DNA from: Acidimicrobiia bacterium
Lineage (GTDB): Bacteria; Actinomycetota; Acidimicrobiia; Spongiisociales; ZC4RG35
Assembly: GCA_009377735.1 (NCBI GenBank)
Contig: WHTL01000279.1
Location: forward strand, 1-5,408
Reading direction: 5' to 3'
DNA length: 5,408 bases
Positions 1-5,408 of the stretch are shown here, piece by piece. Position 1 is the stretch's first letter. Each line of letters begins with the position of its first letter. The notes beneath the pieces are model-generated. The model saw only the letters and a list, made by a program, of their open reading frames with translations, had not been told where the DNA came from and made no database searches. The position numbers and the translations under genes were made by a program.

Positions 1-1256
1 CGGTACCGATCGTCAAGTGCGCCAAGACGCGTCAGCAGGAGAAGAGCCTCCTCGACACTTCGCGGCGGTGGAGGCTCGAGAAACGGTAGCTGGGTAGGAT
101 CGCCTATCCCCCAGGAGGCAAGCTCCAGCATGAACCCGGCGAGATCCACCTGGGTGATCTCGGGTTCAATCTGTGGCGGTCGGGCGCCATGCTCCAAGCG
201 GGCCCAGGCACGTATCGCCACACCCGGCTCGGTGCGACCTGCCCGTCCGGCGCGTTGATCGGCTGACGCTCTCGAAATGGGGATCGTGGTGAGACGGGTC
301 ATCCCGGTGCGGGCGTCATATCGGGGAGAACGGGCCATTCCGGAATCGATCACGACCCGGACTCCCTCCACCGTGATGGAGGTCTCGGCGATGTCGGTGG
401 AGAGGACCACCTTGCGGAAAGGAGGTGTCGACGGAGAAATGGCTCGATCCTGATCGGACGGAGGAAGCGACCCATGGAGACGATGGACCTCCGCCAGTAC
501 ATCGCCCAACCGATCGGCTACACGGTTAATCTCCCCCATTCCCGGAAGAAACACCAGCACATCGCCGCCTGACTCGGTGTCGAGGGCCGTTCGCACCAAA
601 CCGGCTACATGGTCCTCCATCCGGATCCGGCCTCGAGGTGGTTGCCAGCGGATATCCACCGGGTGGCTCCGACCTTGGGCGGTGATGACGGGGACCGGAG
701 GCTTCGATTCCGATGCACTCGAAAGGAAGCCGGCCACTCCTTCGGCATCGATTGTCGCCGACATAACCAGGATTCCCAGATCGGGACGAAGGGCGGACCT
801 CGTATCCAGGGCAAGGGCCAACCCGAGGTCGGACACCAGGTTGCGCTCATGGAACTCGTCGAACACCACCAGCCCGACCCCTTCGAGAGAGGGGTCGTTC
901 TGCAAGCGCCTCGTCAGGATTCCTTCGGTCACGACCTCGATCCTCCTCCCTGGGCGCCGGTCGTCCCTGGTTACGTATCCGACGGTCTCCCCCACCGACT
1001 CGGAGAGGTGATACGCCATCCGCCGAGCCGCAGCTCGTGTGGCAAGTCGTCTCGGCTCCAGTACCAGGATCTTCCCTGAAACCATCTCCAGCAGACGGAG
1101 CGGAACCACCGTCGTCTTCCCCGAACCTGGAGGCGCCACCAACACCCCCATCCCCGATTGGTTCAGGGCTGATTGAATATCGCCGATGACGTCTTCCACC
1201 GGAAGGGCCGTGTGTGGAGGCTTCACCCGAAGGAGGGTATAGGGAAGTCTCTCCAC
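1..1256 (-). CDS. hrpB: ATP-dependent helicase HrpB, N-terminal half (cut by window edge)
   Basis: A DEAH-box superfamily 2 helicase of the HrpB type, predicted to couple NTP hydrolysis to nucleic-acid strand separation or remodelling; the cellular role of bacterial HrpB is poorly defined. The frame is open without a stop from 1256 to the left edge, giving 418 residues, about half of the usual 800-850. Visible motifs, numbered from GTG 1256: Walker A PPGSGKT at 42-48, EPRR at 67-70, TEGIL at 110-114, the DEFH box (the HrpB form of DEAH) at 133-136, SAT at 166-168, FLPGMGEI at 236-243, TDIAETS at 287-293 and the arginine-finger motif QRAGRAGR at 334-341. The alignment with E. coli HrpB, recalled from memory, is close throughout, including LPVEDV near the start. 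The start is uncertain: GTG 1256 is the most upstream candidate after an in-frame TGA, GTG 1226 and GTG 1199 are alternatives, and none has a good ribosome binding site. All catalytic motifs are intact. The C-terminal domains lie outside the window. Confidence 0.93.
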   Translation of the reverse strand, partial: MERLPYTLLRVKPPHTALPVEDVIGDIQSALNQSGMGVLVAPPGSGKTTVVPLRLLEMVSGKILVLEPRRLATRAAARRMAYHLSESVGETVGYVTRDDRRPGRRIEVVTEGILTRRLQNDPSLEGVGLVVFDEFHERNLVSDLGLALALDTRSALRPDLGILVMSATIDAEGVAGFLSSASESKPPVPVITAQGRSHPVDIRWQPPRGRIRMEDHVAGLVRTALDTESGGDVLVFLPGMGEINRVADRLGDVLAEVHRLHGSLPPSDQDRAISPSTPPFRKVVLSTDIAETSITVEGVRVVIDSGMARSPRYDARTGMTRLTTIPISRASADQRAGRAGRTEPGVAIRAWARLEHGARPPQIEPEITQVDLAGFMLELASWGIGDPTQLPFLEPPPPRSVEEALLLLTRLGALDDRY

Positions 1257-1276
1257 ACGCGACTCGGCGAGGCTTT

Positions 1277-1316
1277 TGGCTTTCTCTCATTCTGTGTAAT
1301 GATGTAATTGCATAAC
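1277..1316 (+). promoter_or_regulatory. Candidate promoter region in the AT-rich divergent spacer
   Basis: The spacer between the helicase and the 1337 gene is clearly richer in A and T than its surroundings. It carries two -10-like TGTAAT hexamers, each 5/6 to TATAAT, at 1295-1300 and 1303-1308. A weak -35-like TTGGCT lies at 1277-1282, but its spacing (12 or 20 bp) is not ideal for either. The second hexamer overlaps an imperfect palindrome at 1302-1313 (ATGTAATTGCAT, five of six pairs). A start shortly after 1308 would leave a leader of roughly 20 nt before the ribosome binding site of the 1337 gene. This is inferred from sequence only, and the element could equally serve the helicase on the other strand. 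Confidence 0.3.
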
Positions 1317-1336
1317 TCACCAACTTAGGAACAGCC

Positions 1337-1864
1337 ATGAAGAGACGTAGGTGGAAGGAACCGGAGAACGTTGATGCCTGGTTTGCAGGGCGGCTACCCG
1401 ACGACTGGTTTACCGAGGCGCCCGAGATCAGGGTCGATCGAGACGAGATATTCGTGATAGGGCGGCTCGTCCAGCCCACCCTCGAAGAGGATGCCACCGA
1501 CGAGGACCGGAGCGCCGCCGATCACTCGCGGATCGAGGGTTGGCGTGAGGAGACCCGTCGGGCGCGGACCAACATCGCCCGACAGGCAGAGAACACTTTC
1601 GGTCTGAACGTGTCCTGGGGTGCCCGCTGTGGCGAGGAGGGATTGGCGTTTACCACGGTGGCAGCACCTGCAATGACGAGACTCCGTATGTCGGAGCGGC
1701 GGGTACTCGACACGCTCATCGATGCCGGGGTCGCCCGTTCTCGGTCGGAGGCGCTTGCATGGTGCGTTCGTCTCGTCGGCGAACACGAGGACGAGTGGCT
1801 TTCCGATCTCCGCGATGCCATCGACAAAGTCCACGAGGTGCGCGGCAAGGGCCCAGGGGCTTAG
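1337..1864 (+). CDS. Conserved actinobacterial protein of unknown function, 175 aa
   Basis: I recognise the overall pattern as a small cytoplasmic protein common in actinobacterial genomes, but I know of no assigned function or reliable domain name. It opens with basic residues (MKRRRWKEP), followed by DAWFAGRLPDDWF (13-25) and a predicted strand pair around IRVDRDEIFVIGRL (31-44). A charged helical stretch of about 51-88 is rich in Glu and Arg. A SWGARCG segment (93-99) precedes a region around 105-113 (FTTVAAPAM). The C-terminal third (117-150) reads as two helices with GVARSRSEALAWCVRLVGEH at 131-150, similar in pattern to the second half of ribbon-helix-helix proteins. There is no signal peptide or membrane segment. 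ATG 1337 is well supported by AGGA at 1327-1330 with a 6-nt spacer. Only 6 bp separate it from the oxidoreductase gene downstream, so the two are probably one transcript. A DNA-binding role is an inference from the C-terminal pattern only. Confidence 0.87.
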   Translation: MKRRRWKEPENVDAWFAGRLPDDWFTEAPEIRVDRDEIFVIGRLVQPTLEEDATDEDRSAADHSRIEGWREETRRARTNIARQAENTFGLNVSWGARCGEEGLAFTTVAAPAMTRLRMSERRVLDTLIDAGVARSRSEALAWCVRLVGEHEDEWLSDLRDAIDKVHEVRGKGPGA

Positions 1865-1870
1865 GAACCC

Positions 1871-2740
1871 ATGAAGATTGGCATACATCCCATGGACTTC
1901 GGATTTGAGGCGGGTTCCATCGCCAAGAACCTGGGTGAGGTGGTCGCCGCCTCCGAAGAGATCGGGGTCCACAGCATCTGGTTCATGGATCATCTCTTCC
2001 AGATCCCAATGGTGGGTCCGCCCACGGAGCCGATGCTGGAGGCATACTCCGCTCTGTCATGGACGGCGGGGCGCACCTCGCGTCTCCAACTGGGTGCGCT
2101 GGTTACCGCAGTCCCCTATCGGCATCCCGGCCTGCTCCTCAAAACGGTGTCCTCCCTCGATGTTCTCTCCGAGGGCAGGGCATGGCTCGGGTTGGGAGCC
2201 GCATGGAACGACCTCGAGGCGAGGTCACTCGGTCTTCCCTTTCCTCGCCTGGCCACCCGATTCGAACAACTCGAAGAGGTACTCCGGATCGCCGACCAGA
2301 TGTTTTCCGACGATCCGAGTCCATTCCGAGGTAGGCACTACCACCTCGAAGAACCGGTGAACCACCCGATGCCGGTACGACGTCCTCCGATATTGATCGG
2401 TGGCGGAGGAGAGAAGAAGACGCTGCGCCTGGTTGCGGAACATGCCGACGCCACCAACCTGTTCGAAGGCCAGGTTGCCCATAAACTCGCTGTGCTCAGG
2501 AACCACTGCGAGAAGGCTGGACGCCCGTTCGAAGACATCGTGGTTACCACCACCGGCACGCTGGGACCGACCAACAGTGTCGACTCGTTGGTGAACCGGT
2601 TGGGAACCCTCTCCGATCTGGGGGTCGATCTCGCCCTCCTTGATGCCCAGGTCCCTTTCGATAGGACGGCACGCTACCTCGCCGAGGTCATCCCCCAAGT
2701 TCGAGATCTGGGTCGCCCGGTGCCTCCTCTCCTGACCTGA
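1871..2740 (+). CDS. LLM-class F420-dependent oxidoreductase (Rv1855c-like)
   Basis: A luciferase-like monooxygenase fold (TIM barrel) enzyme expected to use coenzyme F420 for hydride transfer to or from an unidentified organic substrate in the cytoplasm. The 289-aa length and layout match the group typified by M. tuberculosis Rv1855c. Landmarks are MKIGIHP at 1-7 (first barrel strand), the SIWFMDHLF segment at 35-43, QLGALVTAVPYRHPGLLLK at 73-91, the LSEGRAWLGLGAAWN segment at 99-113 followed by E116, RLATRFEQLEEVLRI at 126-140, and PPILIGGGGEKKTLRLVAEH at 172-191, which includes the glycine-rich cofactor-phosphate loop. The ribosome binding site AGGA (1863-1866) overlaps the stop of the 175-aa gene, 4 nt before ATG 1871, which suggests translational coupling. 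The 3' end overlaps the convergent nitroreductase-family gene by 53 bp. Family assignment is firm. F420 rather than FMN use is inferred from family similarity and from the neighbouring F420-type gene; the substrate is unknown. Confidence 0.92.
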   Translation: MKIGIHPMDFGFEAGSIAKNLGEVVAASEEIGVHSIWFMDHLFQIPMVGPPTEPMLEAYSALSWTAGRTSRLQLGALVTAVPYRHPGLLLKTVSSLDVLSEGRAWLGLGAAWNDLEARSLGLPFPRLATRFEQLEEVLRIADQMFSDDPSPFRGRHYHLEEPVNHPMPVRRPPILIGGGGEKKTLRLVAEHADATNLFEGQVAHKLAVLRNHCEKAGRPFEDIVVTTTGTLGPTNSVDSLVNRLGTLSDLGVDLALLDAQVPFDRTARYLAEVIPQVRDLGRPVPPLLT

Positions 2741-3134
2741 GACTCAAGGACATGAAGTCATCCACACCGAGCAAGGTGAGCATCCCCGCGATGACCAACG
2801 GCATATCCTTACGACTCCGATCCCGATAAAGACGAGGTGAGGTCATCTTGTGATGTTTCGCCCGTGTCTCGAGGGCGCAACCTCCAGCGGCGAGAACGTT
2901 CTTGACCCATTGGGAGTCGGGGCCATAGGTGAGTGCGATGACATACTCATCCTCGCTCCGCCGAAACACGAAGACCGGGGTGCGATATATCCTTCCCGAG
3001 TTTCTTCCCCGGTGGACTATGTTGCCCCAGCCGGGAAACCATGAGGCAATTACTCGGCTTATCGGGTTCAGCACCGACCCAACCACCTGTGCCATGGCCC
3101 GGTTGAATCGTGGGAGTTGTCTCGACCACGGCAT
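2688..3134 (-). CDS. Nitroreductase-family deazaflavin (F420)-dependent oxidoreductase
   Basis: A 148-aa member of the small split-barrel family that includes mycobacterial Ddn, F420H2-dependent quinone and nitro-group reductases. Residues 1-34 form a hydrophobic or amphipathic N-terminal helix region (FNRAMAQVVGSVLNPISRVIASWF at about 10-33), which in Ddn-like proteins can favour membrane association. The barrel core follows: GRNSGR at 43-48 (the family's GRKSG-type turn that contacts the cofactor), RTPV at 51-54, a strand around EYVIAL, then YGPDSQWVKN at 70-79 (family pattern P-x-W-x-x-N-L). The C-terminal part carries a helix with MLTLLGVDDFMSL. The ATG shares one base with the exporter's stop (TAATG) and no strong ribosome binding site precedes it, so translation probably depends on reinitiation from the exporter gene. 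Its last 16 codons and stop lie antisense to the end of the LLM oxidoreductase gene. The substrate cannot be deduced, and some family members may bind other flavins. Confidence 0.88.
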   Translation of the reverse strand: MPWSRQLPRFNRAMAQVVGSVLNPISRVIASWFPGWGNIVHRGRNSGRIYRTPVFVFRRSEDEYVIALTYGPDSQWVKNVLAAGGCALETRAKHHKMTSPRLYRDRSRKDMPLVIAGMLTLLGVDDFMSLSLRSGEEAPGDPDLELGG

Positions 3135-4744
3135 TAGATCGACGGTTCCGGGGGTGATTCCTCCGCATCAGGATCTTGGGAATCCTGGAGGGCCAACTCC
3201 TCAGCCGTCGACGTGTCACGTAACTTGAGCGACGGCATGAATAGTGACACGAGGAAAGCCAAACCCATGACCGGTGCCGCCCAGAGGAACACTGTTGTCA
3301 GGGAGTCGGAGACCACCGAAACGTATGACGTCCTGACGTCCGGCGGCAGCGTCGCCAACACCTCCTGGACATTGGTGCCAACCTGTCCGAGTTCGCTGGC
3401 GACACCCGCAGGAAGGACGCTTTCCAGCCCCACCGCCATTTGGAAATTGAAGACGTCACCAAAAACAGCGACTCCGATTGCGGCGCCCATCGATCTGAAG
3501 AAGCCCACATTCGCCGTGGCCGTCCCCATGTCTCGAATGGCGACTCCCGACTGCACTGCGATGACAATCACCGGCTGCACCATCCCCAGACCCAGCCCCA
3601 GAACTCCCATGTAGACAGCCACGATCACCTCCGATGTCTCGGGACCCATGGTGGAAAGTAGGTACATGCTTACGGCGGCGATGGCGGCACCGATGACAGG
3701 GTAGATCTTGTATCGACCGGTTTGTCCGATGATCCGACCCACGACGGTAGAAGCGGCGACCATGCCCACCATCAAGGGAACGAGTTGCAGCCCAGAAGAG
3801 GTAGCGGAAACCTCGGTCACGACCTGTAGGAAGAGCGGGATGAAGCTGATTACACCAAACATCCCGAAACCGAGCATGAACCCAACGATCGCTGACGTGA
3901 CAAAGGTTCGATCCGAAAAGAGACGCAGTGGTAGGGCCGGTTCGGACGCTACTCCCTCGGTTATCAGAAACGCCGCCAAGAACACGAGCGCCGTGGCCCC
4001 GAGACTCAGGATCATTGGTGAGTCCCATTCGAACTGCGACCCGCCCCAGGTGGTGATGAGCACGACGCAGATGATGACGATGGCCAGGGCACCGAATCCG
4101 AGCCAGTCGATCCTCCGCGACTCCGCCGATCGGATGCGTGGGACGGTATAGGCGGCGATAACGATGGCCAACAAACCAAGAGGAAGGTTCACGAAGAATA
4201 CGTATCGCCATGAAAGATTGTCTGTGATGAATCCTCCGAGCAATGGTCCCCCTACCGAACCCGCCCCGATGACGGCACCAAAGTAACCCTGATACTTGGC
4301 CCGGCCCCGTGGGCCCACGACATCGGCGATGATGGCCTGGGCAAGGACTATAAGGCCACCGCCACCCATCCCCTGCAATGCCCGCCACCCGATTAGCGCT
4401 CCCATTGACTGTGACGTGCCCGAGAGAAGGGACCCGAGGAGAAAGATGCCGATGGCGATGAGAAAAAGTGGTCTGCGTCCAAACAGGTCACCGAGCTTTC
4501 CGTAGAGGGGGGTGGTGATGGCCACACCGAGGATGTAGGCGGTGACCACCCAAGCAAGCTGTTCTAGACCGCCCAGGTCGCTGACGATGGTCGGGAGAGC
4601 GGTAGCCACGATTGCCTGATCCATGGTCGCCAACAGCATGACGAGCATGAGACCGGCGAACGTAACGAAGATTCGTGGCTTGGTGCCAGAATCAAGGTGC
4701 GGACCCCTCGAACGTCCACCGACGTTGTGCCCATTTTCGCTCAC
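3134..4744 (-). CDS. MFS multidrug exporter, DHA2 (EmrB/QacA) family, 14 TMS
   Basis: An integral inner-membrane drug:H+ antiporter of the major facilitator superfamily. From GTG 4744 it has 536 residues, a normal length for the 14-helix DHA2 group. The cytoplasmic N-terminus (1-22) leads into helix 1, which holds the diagnostic TMDQAIVATALPTI (40-53) with acidic D42. Motif A, GKLGDLFGRRPLF, is at 82-94, and WRALQGMGGGG at 120-130 carries the helix-4 arginine. Motif C, GAVIGAGSVGGPLLGG, is at 156-171 and marks antiporters. Hydrophobic segments continue to LFLWAAPVMGLAFLVSLF-type sequence near 485-502, and an acidic cytoplasmic tail follows (about 510-536). An ATG at 4768 would add eight residues but lacks a ribosome binding site at usable distance; GTG 4744 has AAGGGAG 6 nt upstream and is preferred. 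The stop overlaps the nitroreductase-family start (TAATG), so the two form an operon. Drug export is family knowledge; the actual substrate is unknown. Confidence 0.94.
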   Translation of the reverse strand: MSENGHNVGGRSRGPHLDSGTKPRIFVTFAGLMLVMLLATMDQAIVATALPTIVSDLGGLEQLAWVVTAYILGVAITTPLYGKLGDLFGRRPLFLIAIGIFLLGSLLSGTSQSMGALIGWRALQGMGGGGLIVLAQAIIADVVGPRGRAKYQGYFGAVIGAGSVGGPLLGGFITDNLSWRYVFFVNLPLGLLAIVIAAYTVPRIRSAESRRIDWLGFGALAIVIICVVLITTWGGSQFEWDSPMILSLGATALVFLAAFLITEGVASEPALPLRLFSDRTFVTSAIVGFMLGFGMFGVISFIPLFLQVVTEVSATSSGLQLVPLMVGMVAASTVVGRIIGQTGRYKIYPVIGAAIAAVSMYLLSTMGPETSEVIVAVYMGVLGLGLGMVQPVIVIAVQSGVAIRDMGTATANVGFFRSMGAAIGVAVFGDVFNFQMAVGLESVLPAGVASELGQVGTNVQEVLATLPPDVRTSYVSVVSDSLTTVFLWAAPVMGLAFLVSLFMPSLKLRDTSTAEELALQDSQDPDAEESPPEPSI

Positions 4745-4750
4745 GACGAA

Positions 4751-4757
4751 CTCCCTT
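4751..4757 (-). promoter_or_regulatory. Ribosome binding site that fixes the exporter start
   Basis: On the minus strand AAGGGAG sits 6 nt before GTG 4744. It is the strongest Shine-Dalgarno match in this spacer and lies inside the eight codons that an ATG 4768 start would add, which argues for the GTG as the true initiation codon. Confidence 0.7.
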
Positions 4758-4815
4758 GACCAAACCATGATGCTAGCGGACCACCCCCTATGCCTGCCGA
4801 GGAGTTCGTGATACC

Positions 4816-4840
4816 CGGACCGGTACTCTCGGTCCGAGAG
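4816..4840. promoter_or_regulatory. Two overlapping inverted repeats (operator or RNA switch candidate)
   Basis: CGGACCG at 4816-4822 is a perfect reverse complement of CGGTCCG at 4830-4836, with a 7-nt loop. Overlapping it, bases 4826-4840 form a perfect odd-centred palindrome, CTCTCGG-T-CCGAGAG. The two structures share 4830-4836 and cannot form together. The palindrome's right arm runs into the lipoprotein's ribosome binding site (AGAGAGGA, 4837-4844). The element lies in the 108-bp spacer between the divergent exporter and lipoprotein starts. It could be an operator for a dimeric regulator, or in RNA a pair of alternative hairpins, one of which would partly cover the ribosome binding site. 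The repeats are seen directly; the function is inference. Confidence 0.45.
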
Positions 4841-4844
4841 AGGA
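4837..4844 (+). promoter_or_regulatory. Ribosome binding site supporting GTG 4853 of the lipoprotein
   Basis: AGAGAGGA ends 8 nt before GTG 4853. The alternative start, ATG 4790, has only a C-rich stretch upstream and no Shine-Dalgarno match. Starting at 4853 also places the basic n-region and lipobox at the usual distance from the N-terminus. Confidence 0.55.
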
Positions 4845-4852
4845 AAGATCGT

Positions 4853-5185
4853 GTGCGAGAGTTGAGACCAAGAAGCCGGAATGTAGCCCTCCTGCTCGTC
4901 ATTTTGGTTGCCATCCTCGGCGGATGCACCAGCAGCCCTCCAGCATCCGACGACGCCATCAGCGAAGAACCGCTCGTCTTTCTCAGAGGTGCGGGTCAGG
5001 GACCTCCCCCCGATCCTGCTGTCCTCGACTCCAACGAAGCCATCGAGACCTGGCTCGCAAAATTCGAGGATCCGCTCCGAACCCAGCTCGACGACGCCCT
5101 GTCCCGCGGCACCTCCGAGGACTTTGTGATGGTGGGGTGGGCGCCAACCGGCTGTCTCGAGGATCGCTCCAGACTGTTCGATTGA
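4853..5185 (+). CDS. Small secreted lipoprotein of unknown function, probably frameshifted at its 3' end
   Basis: From GTG 4853 the product has a classical lipoprotein signal: a basic n-region (RELRPRSRN, 2-10), a hydrophobic core (VALLLVILVAIL, 11-22) and a lipobox ending LGGC with the lipid-accepting Cys25. The mature protein is therefore expected to be anchored outside the membrane. It starts with a Ser/Pro/acidic linker (26-40), followed by a predicted helix with WLAKFEDPLRTQLDDAL (67-83) and a strand ending FVMVGWAPTGC (91-101). The frame stops at 5183-5185, giving 110 aa, but a neighbouring frame continues with coherent coding sequence to 5309, so the gene is probably broken by a one-base insertion near 5175-5183. 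An ATG at 4790 would give 131 aa, but it bears no ribosome binding site and would bury the signal peptide behind 21 charged residues. The gene is divergent from the exporter. I do not recognise the family. Confidence 0.68.
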   Translation: MRELRPRSRNVALLLVILVAILGGCTSSPPASDDAISEEPLVFLRGAGQGPPPDPAVLDSNEAIETWLAKFEDPLRTQLDDALSRGTSEDFVMVGWAPTGCLEDRSRLFD

Positions 5186-5309
5186 CGGGACCGACCTTTG
5201 GGTGGAACTCTCCTACTCCGGTGATGTCATCCGTTGTTCTGAGGCCCATCAGTTCGCGGTGGTGTTCCAAGTAGGCCCCGTCGTCTACGAACGCAACCTT
5301 AGGGGCTAG
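5175..5309 (+). pseudogene. Out-of-frame C-terminal continuation of the lipoprotein
   Basis: In the frame one base ahead of the lipoprotein frame, 44 codons from 5175 to TAG 5307-5309 read as a normal-looking protein end. The segments include CSIDGTDLWVELSYSG, VIRCSEAHQFAVVFQVG and PVVYERNLRG, with mostly G or C at third positions and alternating beta-strand patterns. There is no start codon with a ribosome binding site of its own, so it makes sense only as the tail of the upstream gene. Removing one T from 5177-5178 would join the frames as RLSIDGTDLW and give a lipoprotein of about 151 aa with cysteines in PTGC and IRCSE that could pair. The cause may be a sequencing error, a real mutation or, less likely, programmed frameshifting. 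Confidence 0.6.
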
Positions 5310-5408
5310 CGAGTAGGAGGACGACGACGCAAGCTAACGGGGTACTCGCGTCGGCGGCTATCCCTATCCGCTAATCCCTCTGTTAGTTGTGGTCTAACCG
5401 TTTAGGTC
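5310..5408. other. Non-coding tail with weak stem-loop candidates
   Basis: No gene is visible here. GCGAGTA at 5309-5315 pairs perfectly with TACTCGC at 5343-5349 across a 27-nt loop, directly after the lipoprotein's extended stop. A shorter stem (CGACGC 5325-5330 with GCGTCG 5348-5353) competes with it. GTTAG at 5382-5386 pairs with CTAAC at 5394-5398. None is followed by a run of T, so a standard intrinsic terminator is not supported. An AGGAGG at 5315-5320 has no start codon at usable distance. Confidence 0.25.

Noticed and set aside
577..1079. Plus-strand open frames of 144 and 156 codons opposite the helicase
   Set aside because: They are antisense to conserved HrpB motifs, with low-complexity Arg/Pro/Ser composition and no family resemblance.
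847..1497. Minus-strand open frame of 216 codons starting inside the 175-aa gene and running into the helicase
   Set aside because: It lies out of frame with the intact HrpB motifs and antisense to the 1337 gene; its translation is rich in Arg, Gly and Ser without any domain pattern.
1394..1993. Minus-strand open frame of 199 codons opposite the 175-aa and LLM genes
   Set aside because: It is antisense to two well-supported coupled genes and has no recognisable domain or ribosome binding site; it is a by-product of GC-rich coding sequence.
2741..2760. Search for a bidirectional terminator between the convergent genes
   Set aside because: The two coding regions overlap and no hairpin followed by a T-run was found near 2740; no terminator can be supported.
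3456..4388. Minus-strand open frame of 310 codons inside the exporter gene
   Set aside because: It is a same-strand frame shadow of the exporter; its Arg/His/Gly-rich translation lacks family motifs, while the exporter frame contains intact motifs A and C.
4756..4761. TTGACC as a -35 box for the lipoprotein promoter
   Set aside because: No acceptable -10 hexamer lies 16-18 bp downstream (the sequence there is GACCAC), so the match is probably chance within the exporter's ribosome binding region.
5183..5186. Programmed +1 frameshift like that of prfB at TGA-C
   Set aside because: The stop context fits, but there is no Shine-Dalgarno-like stimulator just upstream and the preceding GAT codon would re-pair poorly after a +1 slip; an insertion error or mutation explains it more simply.

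Overview
The window looks like a piece of a moderately GC-rich actinobacterial chromosome. It holds two proteins of coenzyme F420-associated families (a luciferase-like monooxygenase-family oxidoreductase and a deazaflavin-dependent nitroreductase-family protein), a small conserved protein that I remember from actinobacteria, and GTG starts. F420 also occurs outside actinobacteria, so the lineage is an inference; Acidimicrobiia or a related group would fit but cannot be fixed from 5.4 kb.

Layout. Bases 1-1256 (minus) are the N-terminal half of an ATP-dependent helicase of the HrpB family, cut by the left window edge. A short AT-rich divergent spacer (1257-1336) separates it from a plus-strand pair: a 175-aa conserved protein of unknown function (1337-1864) and an LLM-class F420-dependent oxidoreductase (1871-2740), only 6 bp apart, with the second gene's ribosome binding site over the first gene's stop codon. 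Converging on this pair is a minus-strand two-gene unit: a 14-TMS DHA2-type MFS exporter (3134-4744) whose stop overlaps the start of a deazaflavin-dependent nitroreductase-family protein (2688-3134) in a TAATG junction. The two F420-type genes overlap tail to tail by 53 bp. Divergent from the exporter is a small secreted lipoprotein (4853-5185) whose reading frame appears to continue in another frame to 5309. The last 99 bases hold no gene that I can support.

How it may fit together. The exporter and nitroreductase-family protein are almost certainly co-translated, which suggests a shared role such as handling a redox-active or toxic small molecule; the substrate is unknown. The divergent lipoprotein shares their 108-bp control region, which contains two overlapping, mutually exclusive inverted repeats next to the lipoprotein's ribosome binding site. 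The helicase is probably independent housekeeping or accessory RNA/DNA metabolism.

There is no rRNA, tRNA, CRISPR array, insertion sequence or phage gene. Nothing amounts to a clearly new multi-gene system. The points most worth following are the frameshifted lipoprotein, the overlapping inverted repeats before it, and the tightly packed exporter/F420 gene arrangement.
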